Source: Strigomonas culicis
Lineage: Eukaryota; Euglenozoa; Kinetoplastea; Trypanosomatida; Trypanosomatidae
Length of the DNA: 45,570 nt
Assembly: GCA_000482145.1 (NCBI GenBank)
Contig: AUXH01000085.1
Span: forward strand, 1-45,570
Direction: 5' to 3'
The position numbers and the translations under genes are program-made. A model generated the notes under the pieces. That model saw only the letters and a program-made list of their open reading frames with translations, was not told the DNA's origin and did not search any database. Positions 14,822 through 23,789 of this stretch are shown in pieces. The first letter of the stretch is position 1. Each line of letters starts with the position of its first letter.

Positions 14822-15244
14822 CTGCACTGTGGATTACTTGGAAATACGAGATGGCAATGCCACACAATAGAAAAACGAAATAGCGAGTGTGTGTGTGCGT
14901 GTGTATGTGAGAAAGCTAAACGGACTTTCGCAAGTAGAAAGGACAAAGCGAAATAAGAAGAGAGTAGGAGAAAATGGCATTATGTTCAATGCATGTGCGT
15001 TTGGCATGCATGACACGGAAAACTGTCCGAGACGATTCACACACGCGAATCAACAGTACAATAGGGCATTTTGTTTGTTTGTTTACAAATACAGAGTTAA
15101 TGTACAAAAAACGATTTACCTTCATGAACCGTATGCATGATATACATCGTGGAAAGGTATGTGTAAGTACAGAACACACAAAAAAAGGAGTAAAGCAAAA
15201 TTAAAGAATACATGTACATCGTTTTGTGACTAGGATACACGCGT
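14822..15244. other. Intergenic spacer, WD/EF-hand gene to VPS60
   Basis: AT-rich spacer with a (GT)-rich stretch near 14886-14910, the candidate VPS60 acceptor at 14925-14926 and a long purine-rich run on the plus strand (about 14931-14975) acting as its pyrimidine tract. Beyond this lies the probable 3' untranslated region of the WD/EF-hand gene. No gene is supported. Confidence 0.65.
14925..14926 (-). promoter_or_regulatory. Candidate spliced-leader acceptor AG for VPS60
   Basis: First AG after the pyrimidine-rich tract at about 14931-14975 on the minus strand, giving a leader of about 103 bases. A second AG at about 14916-14917 is an alternative. Confidence 0.38.
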
Positions 15245-18200
15245 TTACTTCTGATTGTTTGTGTAGCGCGTCGCCTTCGGAAACGTCCGCTTTGGCGCCC
15301 GTGATGGCGCCATCGCGGACGCCATCACGACACTGTTCATGGCGCTGGTCATGCTCATATAGGAGTTGAATGCGGTGCCACCGCCCTCGGCGCCGGCCGA
15401 GGCCTGGCCGCGCTCGCGCGTCGTGAGGGTCTCGCGCTGCTGCACGGCGGCGCGCATGCGCCCCTTCATCTCGCCCACCTCAGTGGCCAGCTCCGCGGGC
15501 GCGGCTCGGCGCATCCTCGCGTCCTCCTGCAGCCGCTCCTGCCGCGTCTTGAACTCGAAGGCAGGCACGACGACCGCGGTGCCGCCGCCCCCCTTGGCAT
15601 CCCCGGACGCCAGCAGCATAGGCAGCATCGGCGGCACCGCCAGCGTCGGCGACTCCGGCGCGGGCGGCGGCGTGGCGGCGGGGCTGGGCGCCTCCTGTGC
15701 GCCCTCGGCCCCCGCCGCTGGCGGCGGCGACGCTGGCAGCCGCGGCGCCTCCCAGTCCATCAGTGTCACCATCACGTTGGAGGGGTTCCACAAGGCCTCC
15801 TGGCGCCGCCGCTGCAGCTGCTCCCGCTCCCGGCGCACGCACCAGTCCTTGCTGTCATCCGCCACGGGCACGATGTCGTCGAAGAGGCGGGAGAGCGCAC
15901 GTCCATCGCGCTTCTTGGGCTCCTCGCTGATGAGCACCTGCTTCTCCTTGCCAAAGAACAGGCTCGCGTTCTTGGACGACGCGAGCAGCTCATCGTAGGT
16001 GGCGAGGCCATGCACGAGGCCGGTGTCCATCAGCAGCTTGCGCTTCGCCTCCTTCGACTCCGTCGCGTTCGCCATGCGCGAGGCGAGGTCCTGGTGCTGC
16101 ATCTGTGCGAGCTGCTGCATCGCCTCCTCGCGCCGGCGTTCCTTGTAGGCCTCCTGCATCACCGCCGACGCGGTCGTCCGCTGCGCGTCGTCGACAGCGT
16201 CGTCGTCGTCGTCGTCGTCGTCGTCGAGCTGGTCGCTGCCACCGAACAGCGCACGGCGCTGCTGCTGCCGGGAGGCGTTGTTCTGCCGCTGCTCCTGGGG
16301 CGGCGGGCTGCCCACGCTGCCCTCCGCCACCTGCCGGCGGAAGGGCTTGGCGATGATGCCGGAGGAAGGCCCCGTGCTGCTGCCGTCCGCGTCGTCCAAG
16401 TCCGGCGTGTCCGGCCGGTGGTACACGACGAGGTTGCTGGCGCCCATGGGCACCTTATAGTAGAGGGGGTTCAGAGAGAGCCGGCGCGCGCGCGGGCCTT
16501 GCCCGGGGGTCGCGGAGGAGGAGGTGAAGGACGTGTCCTTCGACGTCGAGAGCGCCACCGGGGCGGGCAGCATGGTGATGGCGTCATCGGCGTGGACCTG
16601 CGGCGTGGGCGGCGCCGGGCCGTCACTGCCCGCGCCGATGCTGCCGCTGGCGGTGGGCGACTGCAGGGAGAGGCCGGACGGCGCCGGCAGCTCGGTGGAG
16701 GCGGTCAGCACCGCCACGGTCGGCACCGGCGCCACCGAGACGGTGACGTCGGCCGTGACGGTCGGCCCGGAGCGCAGCGCGCGCGGCGCGGTGCTGGCGT
16801 TCATCTGCGAGTAGTTGCGGCCCTGGCGCGCGCGGGCAGTGAACTGACCGCCGGCGGACCAGAACTTCATGATGTCCTCGCGCAGGCAGTCCACGGTGCG
16901 GCGCAGCGCATCGCGCACGTCGACGTCCATGTACACGCCGCCCATGAAGGCGAAGACGTACGGCGAGTAGGAAGAGAGGCGCCACTGCGCGCGGTCGGGC
17001 TGCGGCGGCCGCGTCGCGGGCGGCAGCCGCACCGCCGTGGCCGTGCTGTCGCGGGCGCCGAGGCCGACGTAGGCGGTCGCGCTCGTCTCGAGGATGAGGG
17101 AGTAGTCTGTCAGCGTCGTGCCGCTCAGTGTGTCCTGGAGGCTCGACTGGCGGCTGCCGGCCTGCCCCGCCGCGGCGGGGGTGCTCGTGCCGGGCCGCTC
17201 CTTCGCGGGCTCCGCCGGCCCGTTCAGCGGCGCCTTCGGGTGGTGCGGCGCGCGCGACATGTAGGAGGGCAAGTCCGGCAGCACCACGGCGTCGCCCAGC
17301 CAGTCAAACTCGCCGACGAGGCCAGCCGTGTCAAAGCAGTTCACCCGGCCCTTCTCAGTGTCGTCGTCGTCGCCGTAGGCGGGCGAGGGCGCCGCCACCA
17401 CGGTGGGCGCAATCCGCCCCTTTGTCTTTTTCTTCTTCTTTCGCCGCATCGCGGCGGCGGCGGTGTCCTCATCCTCGTGGTAGAGCGCCGCCGTCGCGGC
17501 GAGCTCCCGCGCCGCGCGGCGGTGCTGCCAGTTCACCATGCTGCCGTCGGACGGCAGCGGGCGCCAGGCGAGGCTGCCCCAGGTCGCGAGCACCTGCACC
17601 GGGTCCTGCTGCTTCAGCTCCTCCACCTCCCACTCCATGAAGTCCAGCGCGCGGTCGAGCTCCTTGTGCGAGAAGAAAGAGATGAGGTTGTAATCGTTCG
17701 CGTCACTCTGGTTCGTCGCCAAGTTGCGCATGAAGACCGCCGCGTTCGCGCGGGAGACGTAGAAGTAGCGCATCTCGTCCACAAGGCGCTGCAGCACGTA
17801 AAGCCGTCGGGCGGTCTCGTAGAGCAGCATGCACACGTGTGACGGCTGCATGAGGGGCGGCACCACCTTCGTCACGGGCCCAGCCCCCAGGCTGCACACG
17901 CACTGCAGGCTGCCCTGCTGCCAGCGCCACACAAGGACGCTGTGGTCTTCGCCACAGGAGAGGAGCGTGATCGGCCGCGCCCGCAGCAGCGAGCGGCGCA
18001 CCTGGTCGAGCGGGGAGAGGTACGCGCCGCGCCGCCGCGGCTTCTTCGCGCCGCCATCGCCCGGGGCGTCGCCGTCGTCGTCGTCGTCCTCCTGCCACAC
18101 GTCCTTGGAGGAGCGGCCGGAGCACAGACTCTCCTTGTCCATGTCGGAGGGCATCGAGGCGTCGTGGTGCGAGTGGCTGCTGCACCCGCACCGCACCTCC

Positions 18201-21200
18201 GCATCGGCGACGAGCTCCACGAGGGCGATGTGCCGTGGCGCCGTGTGGGCCACGTCCGCGTAGTGGCACTCCGCGCGCGCGACATCACCGGCGGTGCAGC
18301 GCAGCGAGAGCGGGGGCAGGAACTGCAGGCCGCGCACGTCCTCCGCGTGGCCGCGCCAGCGGTCAAGCACAATAATGTGCTTGATGAAGAGCTCCGCGAT
18401 GTTGTGCTGCTCGTTCCGCACGAACGCGGCGTCGTCTTCCGCGTCGGCGGTGGTGCTCGGCTTCGGGAGCAGCACGGACTCAATCAGCGCGAAGGGGATG
18501 TGGGTGAGATCGAGCACCGTGATGTAGCCGTATTGGTCGCCGACGCACAGGTACAGCGGCTGCTTCCCGCCCTCGCCGTCGTCCTTGTCGGCGACGTGCC
18601 ACAGGTCAGACGAGAGCGACATACACGTGATGGTGTCTCTGCCCAGCGTGACGGAGAAGCGAAAGAGTTCAACCATGTTCTCCACGTCCCAGAACTGCAC
18701 GAGCCCAATGTTGTTGCCGGAGATGACGATCTTCGCATTCGGGATGAGCAGCAGATGGCCAATGTGTCCGGAGGTGCTGCTCTGACCCTCCGCAAAGTAA
18801 TCCGCCGTCGGCGGCTCGGCTGGCGGGGCAGTGGCTGACTTCTCTGCCGTCGGTCGCGCGTCCGTACTCTTGTTGAGGGTGGCGGACTTCTCCTTCACCG
18901 AGATGCCGACGGCGTTGTCGCGGTTGGCAAACAGGTTGGCGCGCGCCGTGGCGTGAGGGAAGCCGCTCGCGCCGCTCTGAAGCTGATGTACGACGAAGGA
19001 GGGGTCCGTCACGAGGCGGCCGGGGAAGAGCGCGACGAGGTGCAGCGGCACCTTACGAAGAATCTGATTGATCTTGGCCAGATGGTAGTAGATGAAGAGA
19101 TTGTTGTTCGTGCGGCTGCGGGGACTCGGCATCGCGCCGCCACTGGCATCCTCCTCGTCGCAGTCCGTCAGTCGCTGAAACATCTTCACAAAGGTGGAGT
19201 TCTCCTTCAGCGTCGTCGCGTAGAGGCGGTCGACGCCGCCGTAGACCAACATACTCCGCGCGCTCATGACCAGCACGCTGGTCACCGGCGTGCTCACCGC
19301 CTTCACCAGACGGTGCGGCGGGTCCCCGTGCGCCTCGTCGTCCGTCGTGGCGCCCATCTCGCAGCCGTGCAGGGACAGCACCGCCTTCTCTCTCCGCTTC
19401 GCGCCCTTGGCCGCGTTGCGCTGCGCGCGCCGCTCCTCCTCCAGCGCGATGGCGGCCTGTATCTCCTGCGCGTCCCGCTGCTGCTGCTGCTGTGCGCCGC
19501 CCGCCTTGGTGCCGGCCGCCGCCGCGCCGCTCACGCCGGGGACGTCGACGATGATGGGGTACACCGCCGCGAAGCCGCTCGTCGGGCTCTGCTCGTAGGC
19601 CGCGCAGAGGAGGTTCGTTGGGAACGTGGTGCTGCGGTTGAGGAGGGCCTCCCCGATGCAGAAGCCGTGCACGTCCTGCGCGAGGTCGGGGTAGTTGAAG
19701 CGCCGCACCTTGGCGCCGTTGAGCGCGTTGTACTGCACAATCGCGCGCACGTGCAGCAGCGACACGAACACGTAGGCCTGCGGGGCGAAGGGGTCCATCG
19801 TGACGCTGCGGATGCCCTCCTCGACGGTGAAGCTGTGGGCGATCTGGTGGCTCATGGTCCAGTAGGTGTGGTTGTAGAAGTTGCTGTCCGTGCACAAGGT
19901 TGGGTTGAGCGTCGGGCACTCTTCGACCGCGTCCTCCTCGTCGCCGGCCTCGCTGGAGCCCTCCGTGCTCGGGCTGCGCCCACTCGCGCTCCACACCGGG
20001 TCCCTCGCGCTGGTCGCGTTGCTGCTGAGGCTCTCCGCGAAGTCGTCCACGACGGGCGGGACCTGGTGGGAGAAGAGCGGCTCCGTCTGCGCGACCGCGT
20101 GCCGCTGCAGCTGTGCGTTCATCTCCTTGAGGCGGTTGCTCATCTTGGCGGCCTCTGCCGCGCGCCGCTTGCGCCGCATCGCGCGGCGCGACGCCCGCCG
20201 CGCGACCGCCGTCTCGTTCACCGCGACGTGCATCTTCCACAGCACAACGTGGCTCTCGTCGGCGGTGACGCACACGTTGAGGCGGTGGTGCCAGCCCATG
20301 AAGAGCACTGGCCGGCGGTGACCGTAGTAGTCCTTCGCGTGCTCGTCCACCTCCTCCAGCTCCCACACGCGGATGCAGCGGCCGCCGAGCAGCAGCCGGT
20401 CCTCCGCCGGCTCGTAGTTCACCATCAGCATGTCACCCAGCGCGCGCGACGCGGGGTGGTCGTCGCTCAGCACGCCGAGGATCTCGCCCGTCAGCGCCTT
20501 GATGATACGCGTCACGCGACGGCTGTCAAGCACCAGGAGCCGCAGCGGGTCGTCGTGCCGCTGCATGAAGCTCACGTCGACCGGGTAGCCGCACGCGCCG
20601 AGATGCGCGAGATCGTCGTGCATGCGCTGCATCTGCCGGAGGTCCAGCCGGCGGAAGGGCCGCGTGGTCGCGCGCGGCGTCCAGAGGTACACGCAGTAAT
20701 CCATCCCGCCCGTCGCCAGCAGGTGGCTCGCGTCGCTCCAGCACGCCACCATGATGCGCGCTGTGTGGCCGTCCGCGGCCGCGCCGGCGCTCAGCGGCCG
20801 CACGAGCGCGCTGCCGAGCGTCATGAGTGGCACCTCGACCCTCGAGACCGCGCGAACGCCGACGGTGCCGTCGTCGCTGATGGTCATGAGAAGGTCGGAG
20901 CTCTCGCTGACGATGATCTGCGTGATGGCCGCCTCGTGCAGGACGACGGAGTAGGCGGGGAAGTGCCCGGTCGGCGGCTCCACGCGCGTGGCGTTGAGGT
21001 GGGTGATGGAGAACCAGTGCAGGCTCAGCTCGTACGCCTGCAGCGCGCCCGTCTCGAAGCCGAGGAAGAGGTACGCGCCGCCGCGCAGCACCGCGTGGGA
21101 CATGGGCGACGGCGGCACGCGGGCGAGCGCCAACGCGGTCGCGAACCAGCTCTTCGCCGGCGCCGCGCCGGCCTCCTTCGGGTCGAGGCGCTGCCGCTGG

Positions 21201-23356
21201 CGGTACGCGCTCTCCGTGAGGTGCTCAGCGCCGAACTTGTACAGCACGTCCGAGGAGGACACGACCGCCTTTTGCAGGTGGGCGTAGGTGGGCGGCACGA
21301 CGTCGACCGCCTGGAAGTACTTGCTGACCTTCCCAAAGAAGATCTCCAGCGCCTCGTTGCGATAGGCGGGGACGGAGTAGGGCTGCCGTAGCACCGTCCC
21401 CGACACGGCCGGCGCGCGCTGCCGCAGGCTCAGCAGGTCGTTCTCCTCGAACCCCTGCTGCTGGCGGTCGACGCCGCCGTCGCGGTGGAGGTACGCGTCC
21501 TTGAGCGCGGCAAACTGCTCCTGCGAGTCGACGCGCACGCCGAGCAACGTGCGCACCACCTCGCCCGTGCCGGCGCGGATGAGGCTGATCGTGCCGTCCA
21601 TCGCGGAGATGGCCACGACCTCCGAGTCGCCGATGGAGGGCGTGGAGAGGACCATGTCGGTGATGGGCGACGGCACGTTCAGCAAGTTGCGCTCATGCAC
21701 GATGGAGCTGTGCTTCTCCGCGTCCGCGAGCTGCGCGTCGGGTCGCCACAACTTCACCAGTCCGTCCACGCTCCCGGTGAAGTAGTGCCGCGTGCGCTCG
21801 CTGCGGATGAACTTATGGAAGGGCTCCACGTGGTAGAGATAGTGCACGAGCGGGTACCTCGCCTGCCACACGCTGCGGTTGGTCGGCATCGACCGGAAGT
21901 GCAGGGGGTACGTGAGGCCAGGCAGCGCGTCCTGGAGCAGGTGCTCCTCCATGCCATGGTCCAGCAGAAACTTCTCGCCCTCTTGGAGCATCAGGTCGCT
22001 GAAGTCGTACCAGCTCACGTAGGCGTCGCCGTTGCTGTCCATGGCGAAGAAAAGCTGCTGGATGGCCGACACGTGGGAGAACAGGTGCGGGTTGAACTCC
22101 ACGTTCATGTTGTCGTCCGCGTCCGCGTCCTCTGTTCTGACGCAGCCCCGCTCCGCCGCGCGGCGGTTCCCCGTGGTCGGCGACATGGGCGACTCGTCCT
22201 GGAGGAAGAAGCTGCTGAAGAAGGGCGCCACGATGACCATCGCGAAGTAGGGGAAAGGGACGCCGAGGGAGGAGGCCAGCAGCGGGGCCTTGTTCTCCGG
22301 CTCGCGTGGGTCTTTGCGACCGATGTCGCCCCTCGCGCCGGCCGCGCCCTCCTCGTTGTTCAGCGCGGACCACGGCGTCTGCCCCTCGTGCTTCTTCTCC
22401 GCCTGCAGCACCGCGGCGTACCGCTTGTACTCCTCCATCTTGCGGATCTCCGCGTCGAGGAGCGCGCGGACCGTTGGCAGCGGCGGGAAGAGCAGCAGCT
22501 GCTCCGCCGTGCTCTTCAGCAGCGCCACCTCGGCGGACGTGCAGTCCGCCTCGAAGAGCGCGTTGTTCTTCAGCGCTTGGCTGCGGATCTCCTCCGTACC
22601 GCGCCGCGATGGGTAGGCCTCCCCCTTCTCGTGCGCGGCGCTGCGCGTGCGCGTCTCCAAACCATAGCTGTTCGCGTCCTCTTTCATCACGCCGAACATT
22701 TGGAAAAAACCCGTCTTGTTCTCGCTGCTGGACTCCTCCAAGGAGGCGAGACACACCTCCGCCCGCACCCGCGCGCTCGCGCTTGACACGCCCCATTCGC
22801 TCTCACTCGGCGCCTCCAGGTTGGTGGCGGACGTGGCCGCGCGCTCGCCCACTGCCTGTCCCTGCGGCTGCGCGGGGTGCTCCTGCGGACGTGGCTGGAA
22901 GCGCTGGTGCGGGCCCGGCCGTCCGCCGCCCGCCTTGCGCTTCTCCTCCTGCGAAAATACATCCTTGACGTGATCACTGCGGACAAAGTCGTACACTTCA
23001 AACGCCTTTTGAATGTAGGCGATCTCCATCAGCGACAGCTGTGTCCGCTTGTGGACCGGCGTGGGGGCGGACCCGTAGCCGTAGGACGGCTTTTTGAAGC
23101 CCTCCATGTACTCCGGCTGGGTGCTGAGTCTGCTGAGACTCGCGTCGACATTGTTGGATAGATCGCCTATCGATGGAAACGGCTCGTTGTCAATCACTAA
23201 ACAATTCTGAAACCCCACTTCACTGGAGCGGGCACTGCTGGTCGGCGGCATGCCGAGCTGTGGAACGGTGGTGTACGTCTCTCGGTCTACGGGCGGCCAC
23301 TGTTCGGACGAGGCGCGGGGTAGGGCCGTGGTGGCCCGTGCAGTAGGTGTGAGCAT
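15245..23356 (-). CDS. WD-repeat/EF-hand protein, WDR49/WDR64 (CFAP337)-like
   Basis: This 2703-residue protein combines an EF-hand near residues 433-456 (loop DSNGDAYVSWYD, acceptable Ca2+ ligands with Asp at position 12) with two sets of WD repeats. The first spans about 520-1050, with blades such as TGSVDGLVKLWR, TISDDGTVGVRAV, ATGGMDYCVYLWTPR and VTADESHVVLWKM. The second spans about 1530-1825, with VISGNNIGLVQFWDV, VGDQYGYITVLDL and LLSCGEDHSVLVWRW. An EF-hand ahead of two propellers is the plan of the WDR49/WDR64/EFCAB8 group, linked to ciliary axonemes as CFAP337. The C-terminal third is mostly low complexity, with an Asp run near 2375-2385 and a final charged helical region. Start is the ATG at 23356. 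The architecture is clear, but the orthology is inferred. Confidence 0.62.
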   Translation of the reverse strand: MLTPTARATTALPRASSEQWPPVDRETYTTVPQLGMPPTSSARSSEVGFQNCLVIDNEPFPSIGDLSNNVDASLSRLSTQPEYMEGFKKPSYGYGSAPTPVHKRTQLSLMEIAYIQKAFEVYDFVRSDHVKDVFSQEEKRKAGGGRPGPHQRFQPRPQEHPAQPQGQAVGERAATSATNLEAPSESEWGVSSASARVRAEVCLASLEESSSENKTGFFQMFGVMKEDANSYGLETRTRSAAHEKGEAYPSRRGTEEIRSQALKNNALFEADCTSAEVALLKSTAEQLLLFPPLPTVRALLDAEIRKMEEYKRYAAVLQAEKKHEGQTPWSALNNEEGAAGARGDIGRKDPREPENKAPLLASSLGVPFPYFAMVIVAPFFSSFFLQDESPMSPTTGNRRAAERGCVRTEDADADDNMNVEFNPHLFSHVSAIQQLFFAMDSNGDAYVSWYDFSDLMLQEGEKFLLDHGMEEHLLQDALPGLTYPLHFRSMPTNRSVWQARYPLVHYLYHVEPFHKFIRSERTRHYFTGSVDGLVKLWRPDAQLADAEKHSSIVHERNLLNVPSPITDMVLSTPSIGDSEVVAISAMDGTISLIRAGTGEVVRTLLGVRVDSQEQFAALKDAYLHRDGGVDRQQQGFEENDLLSLRQRAPAVSGTVLRQPYSVPAYRNEALEIFFGKVSKYFQAVDVVPPTYAHLQKAVVSSSDVLYKFGAEHLTESAYRQRQRLDPKEAGAAPAKSWFATALALARVPPSPMSHAVLRGGAYLFLGFETGALQAYELSLHWFSITHLNATRVEPPTGHFPAYSVVLHEAAITQIIVSESSDLLMTISDDGTVGVRAVSRVEVPLMTLGSALVRPLSAGAAADGHTARIMVACWSDASHLLATGGMDYCVYLWTPRATTRPFRRLDLRQMQRMHDDLAHLGACGYPVDVSFMQRHDDPLRLLVLDSRRVTRIIKALTGEILGVLSDDHPASRALGDMLMVNYEPAEDRLLLGGRCIRVWELEEVDEHAKDYYGHRRPVLFMGWHHRLNVCVTADESHVVLWKMHVAVNETAVARRASRRAMRRKRRAAEAAKMSNRLKEMNAQLQRHAVAQTEPLFSHQVPPVVDDFAESLSSNATSARDPVWSASGRSPSTEGSSEAGDEEDAVEECPTLNPTLCTDSNFYNHTYWTMSHQIAHSFTVEEGIRSVTMDPFAPQAYVFVSLLHVRAIVQYNALNGAKVRRFNYPDLAQDVHGFCIGEALLNRSTTFPTNLLCAAYEQSPTSGFAAVYPIIVDVPGVSGAAAAGTKAGGAQQQQQRDAQEIQAAIALEEERRAQRNAAKGAKRREKAVLSLHGCEMGATTDDEAHGDPPHRLVKAVSTPVTSVLVMSARSMLVYGGVDRLYATTLKENSTFVKMFQRLTDCDEEDASGGAMPSPRSRTNNNLFIYYHLAKINQILRKVPLHLVALFPGRLVTDPSFVVHQLQSGASGFPHATARANLFANRDNAVGISVKEKSATLNKSTDARPTAEKSATAPPAEPPTADYFAEGQSSTSGHIGHLLLIPNAKIVISGNNIGLVQFWDVENMVELFRFSVTLGRDTITCMSLSSDLWHVADKDDGEGGKQPLYLCVGDQYGYITVLDLTHIPFALIESVLLPKPSTTADAEDDAAFVRNEQHNIAELFIKHIIVLDRWRGHAEDVRGLQFLPPLSLRCTAGDVARAECHYADVAHTAPRHIALVELVADAEVRCGCSSHSHHDASMPSDMDKESLCSGRSSKDVWQEDDDDDGDAPGDGGAKKPRRRGAYLSPLDQVRRSLLRARPITLLSCGEDHSVLVWRWQQGSLQCVCSLGAGPVTKVVPPLMQPSHVCMLLYETARRLYVLQRLVDEMRYFYVSRANAAVFMRNLATNQSDANDYNLISFFSHKELDRALDFMEWEVEELKQQDPVQVLATWGSLAWRPLPSDGSMVNWQHRRAARELAATAALYHEDEDTAAAAMRRKKKKKTKGRIAPTVVAAPSPAYGDDDDTEKGRVNCFDTAGLVGEFDWLGDAVVLPDLPSYMSRAPHHPKAPLNGPAEPAKERPGTSTPAAAGQAGSRQSSLQDTLSGTTLTDYSLILETSATAYVGLGARDSTATAVRLPPATRPPQPDRAQWRLSSYSPYVFAFMGGVYMDVDVRDALRRTVDCLREDIMKFWSAGGQFTARARQGRNYSQMNASTAPRALRSGPTVTADVTVSVAPVPTVAVLTASTELPAPSGLSLQSPTASGSIGAGSDGPAPPTPQVHADDAITMLPAPVALSTSKDTSFTSSSATPGQGPRARRLSLNPLYYKVPMGASNLVVYHRPDTPDLDDADGSSTGPSSGIIAKPFRRQVAEGSVGSPPPQEQRQNNASRQQQRRALFGGSDQLDDDDDDDDDAVDDAQRTTASAVMQEAYKERRREEAMQQLAQMQHQDLASRMANATESKEAKRKLLMDTGLVHGLATYDELLASSKNASLFFGKEKQVLISEEPKKRDGRALSRLFDDIVPVADDSKDWCVRREREQLQRRRQEALWNPSNVMVTLMDWEAPRLPASPPPAAGAEGAQEAPSPAATPPPAPESPTLAVPPMLPMLLASGDAKGGGGTAVVVPAFEFKTRQERLQEDARMRRAAPAELATEVGEMKGRMRAAVQQRETLTTRERGQASAGAEGGGTAFNSYMSMTSAMNSVVMASAMAPSRAPKRTFPKATRYTNNQK
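16198..16227 (-). repeat. GAC-type repeat encoding poly-aspartate
   Basis: A GTC trinucleotide run on the plus strand encodes nine consecutive aspartates in the disordered C-terminal part of the WD/EF-hand protein. Confidence 0.85.
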
Positions 23357-23380
23357 GATCCGCCGGGAAGAGGCAGGTGT

Positions 23381-23382
23381 CT
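23381..23382 (-). promoter_or_regulatory. Candidate spliced-leader acceptor AG
   Basis: AG in the context TTCTTTAG on the minus strand, about 24 bases from the ATG at 23356. The nearest true pyrimidine tract (23455-23471) lies beyond the TA microsatellite, so the AG at 23513-23514, with a leader of about 156 bases, is a real alternative. Confidence 0.3.
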
Positions 23383-23390
23383 AAAGAACA

Positions 23391-23404
23391 ATAATAATAA
23401 TAAT

Positions 23405-23439
<35 letters not shown>
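23391..23439. repeat. Compound (TAA)n-(TA)n microsatellite
   Basis: Six to seven TAA units pass directly into about fifteen TA units. The block lies between the start codon of the WD/EF-hand gene and the pyrimidine tracts upstream of it. Confidence 0.95.
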
Positions 23440-23442
<3 letters not shown>

Positions 23443-23789
23443 AAGAGTATAAGTGCAAGAAAGGAAAAAAGGACTCTTGCCTTTCGTTCCGCACTCCTTC
23501 TAAGCTTCTTTTCTTTTACAAGGAAGAAAAGAAGAAAAAAAAAATGTATACGAATCTTCTTGTAGCTTTTGGAAGTACAACAACAAGAAACCACCAAAAA
23601 GAAAAAGAAATGTGAGTGAGAGAGCCACACGTATATTTGGAGCATGTTAACAGAGTCAGCATAGAGGAGTAAACACGATGCATATGCATATAAAAATGCC
23701 AGTCTTTTTGGTGGCGTTGATACCTCTTTGAATCCGTTCCGTATGTGAAGATCCACAACCCCTTTCTGCCGCGCCGCGTCCCGTGCGGC

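Larger units (their letters stand above)
23357..23789. other. Intergenic spacer, SUV3 to WD/EF-hand gene
   Basis: AT-rich spacer dominated by a compound TAA/TA microsatellite close to the WD/EF-hand start codon and by purine-rich plus-strand runs (about 23455-23471 and 23520-23545) that would be pyrimidine tracts for trans-splicing. No gene is supported. Confidence 0.65.

Noticed and set aside
16010..21391. Plus-strand open frames of 610 and 812 codons
   Set aside because: Antisense shadows of the WD/EF-hand gene; arginine-rich without domains.
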